Source: Bisbaumannia salifodinae
GTDB taxonomy: Bacteria; Pseudomonadota; Gammaproteobacteria; Pseudomonadales; Halomonadaceae
Reading direction: 5' to 3' (one strand)
Assembly (NCBI RefSeq): GCF_039522585.1
Contig: NZ_BAAADR010000014.1
Length of the DNA stretch: 64,000 bases
Positions 1 through 8,309 of the stretch are shown in pieces. How positions within the stretch are numbered: the first letter of the stretch is position 1; each line of letters begins with the position of its first letter. The notes beneath the pieces were generated by a model that did not search any database, was not told the DNA's origin, and saw only the letters and a list, made by a program, of their open reading frames with translations. The position numbers were made by a program, and so were the translations under genes.

Positions 1-1198
1 CCTCCGCCTGCTCCCGGGGCAGGCCGGTGGACTTCTCCGGGTCGAGGCTCTCGCGGAGGATATCCGCCATGCTCTCCAGGGTGCGGCTCATCTCGGCGAA
101 TACCGGCACCAGGGCGGCGGCCTGGTCGCGCAGCGCCTGGGGCGCCTCGCCCATGGGGAAGCGGTGATGCTGGGCGCTCTCGCCGGCCCCCTCGGGCAGC
201 TCGGCGAGCTGATGGGCCAGGCCGAACACCTCGCCGAGGCGCGGCTCCAGGGCCGCCAGGGCATCCGGCAGGGTCGCCAGCAGGCGTGCCAGGGTGGGCT
301 GCACGGCGAGCGCCGCATTGAGCTCGGTGAGCGACTTCTTGAGGGTGCCCAGCCAGCGCAGGGCGCCGTTGACGGCGAAGCGGTGGGTAAAGTGCTCGAT
401 CGCCTTGTCCGGCAGGTGGTGCCCCTCATCGAAGATATAGATGCACTCGCCGGGGGCCGGCAGCACCACCCCGCCGCCCAGGGCCAGGTCCGCCAGCACC
501 AGGTCGTGGTTGGCGACGATGACGTCGGCGCCCTCCAGGCGACGCCGGGCGCGGAAGAAGGCGCAGGCGGAGAAATGGCCGCAGCGGCGGTTGGTGCACT
601 GGCGATGATCGATGGTCAGGCGCCGCCAATGGGCATCCTCGATGGCCTCGGGCCAGGCGTCGCGATCGCCCTCCCAGCGCCCGCCGCCATAGGCCTCGCC
701 CATCGCCTTGGCCAGGGCCTGGAAGTCGTCGCCGCTGTCGAGGGCCTGCTCGAAGAGCGCCAGGGTGGGATTCTCCTCGCCGCCCTCCAGGGCCTGGTCG
801 AGGCGCGCCACGCAGAGGTAGCGCCCGCGCCCCTTGGCCAGGGCGAAGTCGAAATCGAGGCCGCTGTGGGCCTTGAGCAACGGCAGGTCCTGGTGCAGGA
901 CCTGCTCCTGGAGGGCCACGGTGGCGGTGGCCACCACCAGGCGCTTGCCGCGGGCCTTGGCCACCGGCAAGGCCGCCAGCAGGTAGGCCAGGGTCTTGCC
1001 GGTGCCGGTGCCCGCCTCCAGCACGCAGATATGCTCGTCACTGAGCCGCTTGCCGGCCTCGTCGGCCTGGATGCCGGCCAGGGTACGGGCGATCTCGGCG
1101 ATCATCAGCCGCTGGCCATAGCGGGGCGTCAGCTCGAGCCCCTCCAGCAGGCGCCGGTAGGCGGTCTGAATCTCGCCCTTCAGGGCCTCGTCGAGCAT
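1..1198 (-). CDS. dinG: ATP-dependent DNA helicase DinG (3' part cut off by window edge)
   Basis: This is a superfamily 2 XPD-like iron-sulfur helicase that unwinds DNA with 5'-3' polarity and acts on R-loops and other repair structures. The reading frame stays open from an ATG at 1198 to the window edge, giving 399 residues. Walker A (AGTGTGKT) lies at residues 62-69. The four Fe-S ligand cysteines are at 129, 201, 206 and 212, with the C-x4-C-x5-C spacing of E. coli DinG. The Walker B box is DEGH at 257-260. The gene starts 4 bp after the rhlB stop, so the two are probably co-transcribed. The C-terminal helicase domain is outside the window. Confidence 0.9.
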   Translation of the reverse strand, partial: MLDEALKGEIQTAYRRLLEGLELTPRYGQRLMIAEIARTLAGIQADEAGKRLSDEHICVLEAGTGTGKTLAYLLAALPVAKARGKRLVVATATVALQEQVLHQDLPLLKAHSGLDFDFALAKGRGRYLCVARLDQALEGGEENPTLALFEQALDSGDDFQALAKAMGEAYGGGRWEGDRDAWPEAIEDAHWRRLTIDHRQCTNRRCGHFSACAFFRARRRLEGADVIVANHDLVLADLALGGGVVLPAPGECIYIFDEGHHLPDKAIEHFTHRFAVNGALRWLGTLKKSLTELNAALAVQPTLARLLATLPDALAALEPRLGEVFGLAHQLAELPEGAGESAQHHRFPMGEAPQALRDQAAALVPVFAEMSRTLESMADILRESLDPEKSTGLPREQAE

Positions 1199-1202
1199 GG
1201 CC

Positions 1203-2489
1203 TCAGAGCAGGCCTTCCGGCGGATGCTCGCAGGGCAGCTTGGCGTCGATATAGCGCTCGATCTCCGGCAGCGAGAAGGCGTCTTCCTCGCCCACGAAAC
1301 TGATCGACACGCCCTTGGCGCCGGCCCGGCCGGTACGGCCGATGCGGTGCACGTAATCCTCCGGATCCTCCGGCAGGGTGTAGTTGATCACATGGCTGAC
1401 GTCATCGATATGCAGGCCGCGGCCCGCCACATCGGTGGCCACCAGCACCCGCACCTCGCCCTCGCGGAAGCGCTCCAGGGTCGTGATGCGCTGGTTCTGG
1501 GGCACGTCGCCGGAGAGCATGGCCACGTTGATGTCGGCCTGGCGCAACAGCTCGTCGAGCTTGCGCACCAGGTCACGGCGGTTGCCGAAGACGATGACCC
1601 GCTCGAAGCTCTCCTGCTGCAGCAGCTTGACCAACAGGCGCTGCTTGTCGGCATCGCTGAGCATATAGACCCGCTGATCGATATCCGCCTGGTTATCAAC
1701 GGTGACGGCGATCTCGACCTGGGCCGGCTCATGGGTCCACTGGCTGGCCAGGTTGAGGATGTCCTCTGTGAAGGTGGCCGAGAACAGGAAGGTCTGGCGC
1801 TCCTCCTTCTTGGGGGTGTGGCGGATGATGCGCTTGACGTCGGGGATAAAGCCCATGGAGAGCATGCGATCCGCCTCGTCCAGCACCAGCACCTCGACCT
1901 GGGTCAGGTCGACATCGCGCTTCTCGTGGAAGTCGAGCAACCGCCCCGGGGTGGCCACCAGGATATCGAGCTTCTTGCCCAGGTTGTCGCGCTGCTTCTG
2001 ATAGTCCATGCCGCCGACGACGCTGGCCACATTGAGCGGGGTGAAGCGGGCCAGGGCCTTGGCATCCTTCTCGATCTGCAGCGCCAGCTCGCGGGTCGGC
2101 GCGACGATCAGCGCCCGGGGCGCGCCGGGTTTCTGACCGTCGGGGGCGTCCTCTTCCAGGAAGTAGGCGAGGATCGAGATCAGGAAGGCGGCGGTCTTGC
2201 CGGTGCCGGTCTGGGCCTTGCCGACCACGTCGCCACCGAGCAGGGTCTTGGCCAGGGCCTCGGCCTGAATCGGGGTGCAGTATTCGAAGCCCAGGGCATG
2301 GATGGCCCGCATCAGGGGCAGCGGCAGGTCGAAGTCGTGGAAGCGCCACTTGCCCGCCACCGCCGGCACCTGGAACTGGCGCAGGTCCCAACTGGACCCG
2401 GACTTGCGCGGCTTGCGGCGCCGGCGCTTGGGTTTGCGGTTCTGGGCCGGCTGCGGGGCCGCTGCTGTGGGGGTTTCCGACTCGCTCAT
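1203..2489 (-). CDS. rhlB: DEAD-box ATP-dependent RNA helicase, RhlB type
   Basis: This 428-aa RNA helicase unwinds structured RNA; in relatives it works with RNase E in the degradosome. After an Arg/Lys-rich N-terminal extension (about residues 18-29) come the Q-motif region, AQTGTGKT (92-99), PTRELALQ, DEAD (204-207), SAT (237-239) and HRIGRTGRAG near the C-terminus. The fold continues with little after the helicase core, as in Pseudomonas RhlB. The start at 2489 (MSESE...) is preferred because upstream in-frame codons would lie in the divergent intergenic region. The neighbouring small gene and xthA are transcribed the other way. RhlB rather than RhlE is inferred from the N-terminal extension and overall sequence. 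Confidence 0.88.
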   Translation of the reverse strand: MSESETPTAAAPQPAQNRKPKRRRRKPRKSGSSWDLRQFQVPAVAGKWRFHDFDLPLPLMRAIHALGFEYCTPIQAEALAKTLLGGDVVGKAQTGTGKTAAFLISILAYFLEEDAPDGQKPGAPRALIVAPTRELALQIEKDAKALARFTPLNVASVVGGMDYQKQRDNLGKKLDILVATPGRLLDFHEKRDVDLTQVEVLVLDEADRMLSMGFIPDVKRIIRHTPKKEERQTFLFSATFTEDILNLASQWTHEPAQVEIAVTVDNQADIDQRVYMLSDADKQRLLVKLLQQESFERVIVFGNRRDLVRKLDELLRQADINVAMLSGDVPQNQRITTLERFREGEVRVLVATDVAGRGLHIDDVSHVINYTLPEDPEDYVHRIGRTGRAGAKGVSISFVGEEDAFSLPEIERYIDAKLPCEHPPEGLL

Positions 2490-2658
2490 AGGCTGTGATT
2501 CTGTCCCAAATCGTTCAGTGGATGTGGCCTGGCGACATGCCCGGGCGATTCCAAGCCCGCTATTGTAGCAGGGCTTGGCCGTCAGGGCTCGCCAAGCTGT
2601 CTCAGGCAGCGACCGCCCTGCTAGAATAGGCGGCCAACGCGCAATGGAGCCGCTACTC

Positions 2659-2895
2659 ATGACTCGCAAGAAAAAGACCCGCTCCCTGGCCGACCGGGTG
2701 ACCATCCGCACCGGCCGGCGCAAGGACTACAAGAAGTGGCGACACGAGAACCCCGACGAGGTCGGGTCGTCGCAGCGCTTCCAGCAGAAGAAGGTCGACC
2801 AGCGCAAGCGCCAGGCGGAGCGCAAGCAGGCCCGACAGGAGCAGGCCCCGCAGATCGAGATCCACCCGAAGCGCCCCGACAAGGACGACGAATGA
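2659..2895 (+). CDS. Small highly basic hypothetical protein, 78 aa
   Basis: I do not recognise this family. The product is very rich in Lys, Arg, Gln and Glu and has no hydrophobic segment. It starts MTRKKKTRSL and ends in an acidic DKDDE tail, so it should be cytoplasmic and possibly nucleic-acid bound. Its stop codon (2893-2895) overlaps the xthA start in an ATGA arrangement, which implies translational coupling with exonuclease III. An in-frame ATG 15 bases upstream of 2659 is possible, but the KKK start looks more natural. Function is unknown; an accessory role in RNA or DNA metabolism is a guess from charge and context only. Confidence 0.6.
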   Translation: MTRKKKTRSLADRVTIRTGRRKDYKKWRHENPDEVGSSQRFQQKKVDQRKRQAERKQARQEQAPQIEIHPKRPDKDDE

Positions 2896-3722
2896 TGCGC
2901 CTGGTTTCCTTCAATATCAACGGTATCCGCGCCCGCCTCCCCCAGCTGGAGGCGCTGGTGGCGAGCCATCGCCCGGCGCTGATCGGCCTGCAGGAGACCA
3001 AGGTGGATGACCCCGAGTTTCCCCGCGAGGCGGTGGAGGCCCTGGGCTACCGGGTCTACTACCACGGCCAGAAGGGCCACTACGGGGTGGCACTGATGGT
3101 CGACCCCGCCCAGTGCGGCGAGCCGGAGAAGGTTCTCTATGGCTTCCCGGATGACGCCGAGGAGGCCCAGCGACGGATGATCGGGGTGCGCCTGCGCCCC
3201 GGCGGCGGCGAGCCGCTGACGGTGTGGAACGGCTACTTCCCCCAGGGGGAGAATGTCGACCACCCGGTGAAGTTTCCCCACAAGCGCCGGTTCTATGCCC
3301 AGCTCCAGCGCCTGCTCGCGGAGGATCACCGCCCGGATGAGCGCCTGGCAGTGATGGGGGATTTCAATATCTCCCCGGAGGATCAGGATATCGGTATCGG
3401 CGAGGCCAACCGCAAGCGCTGGCTGCGGGAGGGCAAGACCAGCTTCCAGCCGGTGGAGCGGGAATGGCTCGAGGGCATCAAGGCCTGGGGCCTGGTAGAC
3501 AGCTACCGGGTGCGTTACCCGGACGTCGACGATCGCTTCAGCTGGTTCGACTACCGCTCCAAGGGCTTCGATCGCGAGCCCAAGCGGGGCCTGCGCATCG
3601 ACCATATCCTGGTCACCGCGCCGCTGGCCGAATGCGTCGAGGAGGCCGGCATCGACTACGCGCTGCGCGGCATGGAGCGCCCCTCGGACCACGCCCCAGT
3701 CTGGACCGAACTGGCCCTCTAG
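2892..3722 (+). CDS. xthA: Exodeoxyribonuclease III / AP endonuclease
   Basis: This enzyme cleaves abasic sites and removes 3' blocking groups during base excision repair. The 276-aa length matches E. coli XthA (268 aa). Visible motifs of the endonuclease/exonuclease/phosphatase fold are NINGIRARL at the N-terminus, LQETK with the metal-binding Glu, GDFNI with active-site Asp/Asn, DHILVT, and the C-terminal SDHAPVW with the catalytic Asp-His pair. Two adjacent ATGs (2892 and 2895) are possible starts; the first overlaps the upstream small gene by ATGA. A short hairpin (CCGTGC/GCACGG, 3735-3749) follows the stop. Confidence 0.93.
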   Translation: MMRLVSFNINGIRARLPQLEALVASHRPALIGLQETKVDDPEFPREAVEALGYRVYYHGQKGHYGVALMVDPAQCGEPEKVLYGFPDDAEEAQRRMIGVRLRPGGGEPLTVWNGYFPQGENVDHPVKFPHKRRFYAQLQRLLAEDHRPDERLAVMGDFNISPEDQDIGIGEANRKRWLREGKTSFQPVEREWLEGIKAWGLVDSYRVRYPDVDDRFSWFDYRSKGFDREPKRGLRIDHILVTAPLAECVEEAGIDYALRGMERPSDHAPVWTELAL

Positions 3723-3756
3723 GCCAGTCAAGGCCCGTGCAAGGCACGGAGCTATC

Positions 3757-3931
3757 CTGGGGGCAGGCCCTCGCGGGGCGCGGTAAACCTATCCATGGGC
3801 GCTACCGATGCCCTGCTTCGCTCTCGCATCCTGCTCCGCTCGCAGGACCGGTGCTGGCCATCCCTGGCCAGCCCGTTCGGAGCCGTGCTCCTCACCCATG
3901 GCATAGGACCCCCGCTCTGACCTGCCCCCAG
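3757..3931 (+). repeat. Intergenic hairpin element, copy 1 (GGGGGCA-ended family)
   Basis: The 239 bp between xthA and the TPR gene hold no convincing gene. They are filled by an element bounded by a perfect 11-bp inverted repeat, CTGGGGGCAGG at 3757-3767 and CCTGCCCCCAG at 3921-3931. Its core reads CGCGGTAAACC, then TGGGCGCTAC, and near its right part there is a perfect hairpin CTGGCC-ATCCCT-GGCCAG at 3854-3871. The same plan, with the same core, recurs in inverted orientation between betB and betA (59886-59983). The family is probably a REP-like short repeat; its name is unknown to me. Confidence 0.6.
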
Positions 3932-3961
3932 CGCTCCTTGGCCTTCACAACGCCTCAAGAC

Positions 3962-5050
3962 TCAAGGGGCTCGCCAAGAATCCTCGGTGGAATCCAGGGT
4001 GGCCAGCCAGGCCTCGGCCCGCGTCTCGCCCAGGGCCGCCGCCCGCGCCCAGGCGTCGGCGGCGGTGTCGTCCCGCCCCCAGGCATAGGCCAGGCGCCCC
4101 AGGTCAAGCCAATCCTCCGCCGCCCCGCTGGCCTCGGCCAGCGAGCGCCAGGCGCCCAGGGCTCGCTCCCGGTCCCGGGCCGCCTCCCAGGCCTGGGCCA
4201 GCAGGCGGCGGTACTCGAGACGCTCCTCCAGGGCGTCCTCGGCCAGGGCGGTTTCCAGCAGCTCGGCGGCCCTGGCCGGGGTACCCCCGGCCAGGTGCAG
4301 GCGGATACGCCGCTCGAGATCCTCGCTGCCGGCGAAGACACCTTCCCGCCAGCCCGCCTCCCAGAGGGCCGCGGCCTGCGCGTGGCGACCCAGGCGCTGG
4401 GCCAGGCCCACGGCGCGACGCCAGGTCTCGGCGTCGGCGCCACTCTCCAGCCGCGCCTCGAGACGCGCCAGGGCCTCGCCGCCGCGCCCGGCGCGCTGAT
4501 AGACGGTGGCGGCCAGGGCCTGCTGGTCGGGCGAGCCGCCCGTCGGCAGCCAATCGGCGGCGGCCTCCCAACGCCCCAGCTCGGCCAGGGCCCGCACCAG
4601 GCGCCAGCGTGGCGCCCGCACCTCGGGATGCTCACGCACCCAGGCCTCGAGCAGTTCGGCGCCCCGGGCGGTCTGCCCCGCGGTCAGGCGCAGCTCCGCC
4701 TCCTGACGCCGCCAGCGCTGCCGCGAGGCCTCGTCGTCCCCCAGTGCACGCGCTCGGGCCAGATGATCGGCGGCGGCGGCGTGACGGCCGGCCCGGGCCT
4801 CGGCGTGGCCGGCCAGTTGAGCATAGAGGGCGGCGGCCCAGCGGTCGGCGGCATTGCCGGAAGCCAGGCGCTCGACCTGGGCCGCGGCGCGCTCGGCCAC
4901 CGATGCCCCCTCCCCCGCCGTCAGGCGCTGCTGGAGCGCCTCCAGGTCACGGATGGTGGCACCGGGCAGGGCCGGCTCGGCCAGCGCCAGGGGCGCGGCC
5001 AGCCAGAGGCTCAGTGTCAGCAGCAGAGGGCGGGAAGGAGATCGGAACAT
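3962..5050 (-). CDS. Exported TPR-repeat protein of the TonB2-type cluster
   Basis: This 362-aa protein starts with a clear signal peptide (MFRSPSRPLLLTLSLWLAAP followed by LALAEP) and then consists of Ala/Leu/Glu-rich helical tetratricopeptide-like repeats to the end. It should be periplasmic and act as a protein-interaction scaffold. TPR proteins close many TonB2/TtpC clusters of Vibrio and Shewanella, where they assist TonB-dependent energy transfer, so its position as the last gene after tonB fits. The start at 5050 follows two tandem 98-bp copies of the tonB-TPR junction, so reinitiation through the mini-ORFs is possible. The exact role is inferred from context. Confidence 0.75.
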   Translation of the reverse strand: MFRSPSRPLLLTLSLWLAAPLALAEPALPGATIRDLEALQQRLTAGEGASVAERAAAQVERLASGNAADRWAAALYAQLAGHAEARAGRHAAAADHLARARALGDDEASRQRWRRQEAELRLTAGQTARGAELLEAWVREHPEVRAPRWRLVRALAELGRWEAAADWLPTGGSPDQQALAATVYQRAGRGGEALARLEARLESGADAETWRRAVGLAQRLGRHAQAAALWEAGWREGVFAGSEDLERRIRLHLAGGTPARAAELLETALAEDALEERLEYRRLLAQAWEAARDRERALGAWRSLAEASGAAEDWLDLGRLAYAWGRDDTAADAWARAAALGETRAEAWLATLDSTEDSWRAP

Positions 5051-5058
5051 CGGCTTGC

Positions 5059-5148
5059 TTACCTTAGCGGGAATTCCAGGCCATGGATGGGGGCAGCGAG
5101 CGGCGCCGGTTGCGCCAGAGCCAGGGGCACGAAAAGAGATCGGAACAT
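5059..5148 (-). CDS. 29-codon mini-ORF in junction repeat, copy B
   Basis: ATG at 5148 to TAA at 5059-5061. It is the second tandem copy, with a peptide starting MFRSLFVPLALAQPAP and ending LEFPLR. The stop lies 8 bp before the ATG of the TPR gene, repeating the spacing seen between tonB and copy A. Translation is unproven. Confidence 0.3.
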   Translation of the reverse strand: MFRSLFVPLALAQPAPLAAPIHGLEFPLR

Positions 5149-5156
5149 CGACTTGC

Positions 5157-5246
5157 TTACCTTAGCGGGAATTCCAGGCCATGGATGGTGGCAGTGAGCG
5201 GCGCCGGTTGCGCCAGAGCCAGGGGCACGAAAAGAGATCGGAACAT
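5157..5246 (-). CDS. 29-codon mini-ORF in junction repeat, copy A
   Basis: ATG at 5246 to TAA at 5157-5159. The predicted peptide starts MFRSLFVPLALAQPAP, resembling the TPR-protein signal peptide, and ends LEFPLR, like the TonB tail LEFQLR. It lies 8 bp after the tonB stop codon and has an AAGG about 11 bases upstream. It may be translated by reinitiation, but it could equally be a passive product of the duplication. Confidence 0.3.
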   Translation of the reverse strand: MFRSLFVPLALAQPAPLTATIHGLEFPLR

Positions 5247-5254
5247 CGGCTTGC

Positions 5255-6004
5255 CTACCTTAGCTGGAATTCTAGGCGCTGCTGGGCGCGGCGCAGCCCC
5301 TGGGCCGGCTCGAAGCGCCAGCGGGCCACCGCCTGCCGGGCGGCGCGATCGAAGACATTGCGCGGCCGGGCCGAGATCACCTGGATGGAGTCGGGGTCCA
5401 CGCTGCCGTCGGCACGGATCAAAAAGCGCAGCTCCACATGGCCCTCGATGCCACGACGCTGGGCCCGGCTCGGATAGTCCGGCGGCACGCGATTGGTGGG
5501 GGCCAGGGCGCCCACCTCCACCGGGGCCTCATTGACCTCCCCCTGGGCCGGGGCGCCGGCGGGCTCGCTGGCCTCGGCGTTCTCGGCCGGCGCCTCGCTG
5601 GGGCTGGGTGCCGGGGCGGGCTCGGGCGTCGGCTCCGGGGCGGGTTCCGGCGTCGGCTCGGGCGGCGGTTCCGGACGCGCCTCGGCCAACTCGGGCAATT
5701 GCTCGTCGAGCTCCACCGGCTCGAACTCCTGCGGCGGCAACTCCGGCTCCGGCAGGCTGACCGGGCTCGCCTGGGGTGGTGCCGGTTCCGGCAGCGGCGG
5801 GGGCGGCGCGGCCTCCACTGGCGGCGCCGCCTCGGCGGCGGCTTCCTCGGGCACCGCCTCGGGGGCCTCCACCAGGTCCATGCTCATGGAGACATCGAGG
5901 ACGTCGATCTCCGCCTCCGGCGGGGCCACCAGCAGCGCCAGCAGCCAGAACAGCAACAACGCCAGGGCGGCGCCGCCCAGCGCCGAGAAAGGCACCCGGG
6001 TCAT
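5255..6004 (-). CDS. tonB: TonB-family energy transducer (TonB2 type)
   Basis: TonB links the proton-motive force harvested by ExbB/ExbD to outer-membrane receptors. The 249-aa product has a short cytoplasmic start, one membrane helix (about residues 9-27), a long Pro/Glu-rich periplasmic spacer (about 45-165) and a C-terminal TonB domain. That domain begins RVPPDYPSRAQRRGIEGHVE and contains the conserved YP and the RWRFEPA segment. The start overlaps the exbD stop (ATGA at 6001-6004), so translation is coupled. The TAG stop at 5255-5257 is followed by the 98-bp repeat array. Substrate is not shown by sequence; the upstream Fur box suggests iron uptake. Confidence 0.9.
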   Translation of the reverse strand: MTRVPFSALGGAALALLLFWLLALLVAPPEAEIDVLDVSMSMDLVEAPEAVPEEAAAEAAPPVEAAPPPPLPEPAPPQASPVSLPEPELPPQEFEPVELDEQLPELAEARPEPPPEPTPEPAPEPTPEPAPAPSPSEAPAENAEASEPAGAPAQGEVNEAPVEVGALAPTNRVPPDYPSRAQRRGIEGHVELRFLIRADGSVDPDSIQVISARPRNVFDRAARQAVARWRFEPAQGLRRAQQRLEFQLR

Positions 6005-6408
6005 GAACCGCTCCGGGTGGCGGCCACCGCCACCTGCTCCACGCCGGCCTCGCGAATACGATCCATCACCTCGATCAGCAGGCCGGTGGCGGCTTCGCGA
6101 TCGGCCTGGATCACCACCGAGCCATCACCGCTGACCAGGTCCGCCACGCTGTCGCCGACCCGATGACGATCCACCGCGTGCCCATCCACCCAGACCGCTC
6201 CCTCGGCGGTGATGGCCACCATCACCTGGGCTTCGGCCTGGGGCGTGGCGGCACTGGACTCGGGACGATCGATCTCCACCCCGCTCTCCTTGATGAAACT
6301 GGTGGTGACGATAAAGAAGATCAACATGATGAAGACCACATCGAGCATCGGGGTCAGGTTGACTTCATTGGCGTCGCCGCCATCGGCGACGAGACGGCGC
6401 CTACGCAT
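6001..6408 (-). CDS. exbD: Biopolymer transport protein ExbD
   Basis: This inner-membrane stator component couples proton flow to TonB. It has 135 aa with the typical order: a basic cytoplasmic start (MRRRRLV), one transmembrane helix with the LTPMLDVVF signature containing the proton-carrying Asp, then a periplasmic domain. The start at 6408 overlaps the exbB stop by 8 bp, and its stop overlaps the tonB start. Longer in-frame starts would run deep into exbB and are unlikely. Confidence 0.92.
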   Translation of the reverse strand: MRRRRLVADGGDANEVNLTPMLDVVFIMLIFFIVTTSFIKESGVEIDRPESSAATPQAEAQVMVAITAEGAVWVDGHAVDRHRVGDSVADLVSGDGSVVIQADREAATGLLIEVMDRIREAGVEQVAVAATRSGS

Positions 6409-6937
6409 GACGTTCCTCCACGGCCCGGGCCAGGCGATCGTGCAAACGCTGGTCCTCGCGGCGAATGATATGTTCCAGGCGGCTGGTGAAGAGCAGGCCC
6501 ACCACCGCCACGGCCATGCCGGTGAGGGTGGGCAGGGTGGCCCGGGCCACGCCATCGGCCATGGCCCGGGCCTGGCCGCTGTCGCTCAGCGCCAGGCTAT
6601 CGAAGACGCTGATCATGCCGGTCACGGTGCCCAGCAGCCCCAGCAGCGGGCAGAGCCCCACCAGAAGCTTGAGCCAGGGCAGCGGCCGACGCAGCCGACG
6701 CAGCAGCGCCTGGGTCCAGGCCTCACGCAGGGTCAGGGCGCTCCAGCTGGCGTGATCGCCCCGCGCCACCCAGCCGCGGATCAGCTCGCGGCGGGCGCGG
6801 CGATAGGTGACGCGGAAATACCAGATGCGCTCCAGGGCCATAGCGAAGAGCAGCATGGCCACCAGGGCGATCACCACCAGCACCGCCCCACCCGCCTCCA
6901 CCAGGCGCTCCAGGGGTTCAAGCCAGGGCGGGATCAC
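6401..6937 (-). CDS. exbB: MotA/TolQ/ExbB proton channel protein (ExbB2)
   Basis: This 178-aa protein is the short ExbB of the TonB2 type. It has three hydrophobic segments, at about residues 15-37, 90-110 and 130-150. The second and third carry the family signature: LLVGLCPLLGLLGTVTGM, then ATLPTLTGMAVAVVGLL. It should form the pentameric proton channel around ExbD. The gene begins 20 bp inside the 3' end of the TtpC-like gene, typical of a tightly coupled operon. Confidence 0.9.
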   Translation of the reverse strand: MIPPWLEPLERLVEAGGAVLVVIALVAMLLFAMALERIWYFRVTYRRARRELIRGWVARGDHASWSALTLREAWTQALLRRLRRPLPWLKLLVGLCPLLGLLGTVTGMISVFDSLALSDSGQARAMADGVARATLPTLTGMAVAVVGLLFTSRLEHIIRREDQRLHDRLARAVEERHA

Positions 6938-8309
6938 GACGCTCGCGCTCCTTGGCAGTGCCGGCCCCCGTGCCGCGCCCCTCGAGGTGCTCGGCCAGGG
7001 CGGCGCAGGCCTCGCTCTCTACCACGCCGGCCAACTGACGACTGCGGCCGGCCAGGGCGGTGTGGGCGAAGAGCAGCGGCACGGCGGTGATCAGCCCCAG
7101 CACCGTGGTGACCAGGGCCTGGCTGATGCCGCCGGCCATCAGTTGGGGGTCGCCGGTGCCGAAGACGGTGATGGCCTGGAAGGTGACGATCATGCCGGTC
7201 ACGGTGCCCAGCAGGCCCAGCAGCGGGGCCACCGCCGCCAGCAGCTTGACCAGTGGCTGGCCGCGCTCCAGGCGCGGCAGCTCGGCCAGCACCGCCTCGT
7301 CGAGGCGCGCCTCCAGGGCCTCGGGCACCGGATGGGCCTCCTCCGAGAGGCTACGGAAGCGCCCCAGCACCCGCCCCAGGGGGTTATCATCGCGCAGCTC
7401 GCCCAGGCCACGACGCTGGCGACGCACCGCCAGGCTGACCCGCAGCAGGTAGGCATACTGGAGCAGTGCCACCAGCAGGCCGGCGCCACCGAGTGCCACC
7501 ACCACATAGCCCACGGCCCCCCCCTGCTGGAAGCGCTCCCAGAGGCTGGGCTGTTGGGCCAGGGCCGCCAGCACCTCGCCATGGGTGGGATCGATCGCCA
7601 GGGTCCGCGACTCGCCGGCGTGGAAGGCGGCCAGGTCCGCGATGACATCACGGGGGGTGCCCTCGGCCATCGCCAGGCTACGATCGTCGGCCCCGGGGCG
7701 CAGCAGGGCCTGTGGGGTAAAGGCGGCGAAGTCTCCCAGGCGCACCACGGGGCGCGGGGTGATCTCGCCGTCCGCCGCGGCCACCGGCGCCTCGAAACGC
7801 ACCACCCGGGCGGTCTCGGCGGTCAACGCCATCAGGGTATCGGCGAAGGCCTCCAGGTCGATCAGCGACAAGACCTCCTCCCCCTCCAGGCGCGCGGGCA
7901 AGTCGGCGCCGGTGATACCGATCCAGCTCTCGGCCAGGGTGTCACGCAGCTCGCCGCTATGCCGAGCCAGGCTGGCGAGGATGCTGGAGAGCCCGGCATC
8001 CTGCTCCGCCTGGCGCTCGGCCAACGCATCGCGGCGCTCATCCAGCACCGCCTGACGCTCGACGAGCTCACGATGACGGGCGGTGACCTCGGCATGGGCC
8101 TGCCGCGCGCCCTCCAGGGCCGCCGCCAGGGCGTCCCGGTCATCCAGCAGGTCGGCGAGGCGCGCTCGGTCACGGGCCTCGGCGGCCTCCCGCTCGGCAC
8201 GCAGGCTACTCAGGGGCTCATCGGCCGTTTCGGCCTGGGCGGGTGCCAGCACCCCGATGGCGAGCCAGCCGCCCAGCAGCCAGACGGCACCGCGTCGCAA
8301 CAGTGTCAT
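6918..8309 (-). CDS. TtpC-like large MotA/TolQ/ExbB family protein
   Basis: This 463-aa protein has a cleavable signal peptide (ends APAQAE near residue 27), a long periplasmic coiled-coil region rich in Arg/Glu/Ala (about 30-130), a further periplasmic domain, and then a C-terminal ExbB-like channel domain. That domain contains GYVVVALGGAGLLVALL, APLLGLLGTVTGMI and ISQALVTTVLGLITAVP. This architecture is that of TtpC, which Vibrio and Shewanella TonB2 systems require in addition to ExbB2. Stop and start overlap neighbours on both sides. Function is assigned from the family and the gene order. Confidence 0.85.
   Translation of the reverse strand: MTLLRRGAVWLLGGWLAIGVLAPAQAETADEPLSSLRAEREAAEARDRARLADLLDDRDALAAALEGARQAHAEVTARHRELVERQAVLDERRDALAERQAEQDAGLSSILASLARHSGELRDTLAESWIGITGADLPARLEGEEVLSLIDLEAFADTLMALTAETARVVRFEAPVAAADGEITPRPVVRLGDFAAFTPQALLRPGADDRSLAMAEGTPRDVIADLAAFHAGESRTLAIDPTHGEVLAALAQQPSLWERFQQGGAVGYVVVALGGAGLLVALLQYAYLLRVSLAVRRQRRGLGELRDDNPLGRVLGRFRSLSEEAHPVPEALEARLDEAVLAELPRLERGQPLVKLLAAVAPLLGLLGTVTGMIVTFQAITVFGTGDPQLMAGGISQALVTTVLGLITAVPLLFAHTALAGRSRQLAGVVESEACAALAEHLEGRGTGAGTAKERERRDPALA

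Larger units (their letters stand above)
5048..5260 (-). repeat. Tandem 98-bp repeat at the tonB/TPR junction
   Basis: On the minus strand, the tonB 3' end (CTGGAATTC..CTAAGGTA) plus spacer plus the ATGTTCCGATCTC start of the TPR gene recurs with an exact 98-bp period. The ATGs lie at 5246, 5148 and 5050. The two inserted copies are almost identical to each other and differ at a few positions (for example CTCACTGCCACC versus CTCGCTGCCCCC). Each unit fuses a shortened TPR-type signal peptide to a tonB-type C-terminal tail. Confidence 0.85.

Noticed and set aside
3752..3958. A 68-codon minus-strand ORF between xthA and the TPR gene
   Set aside because: It lies within the inverted-repeat element; no ribosome site and no protein-like composition.
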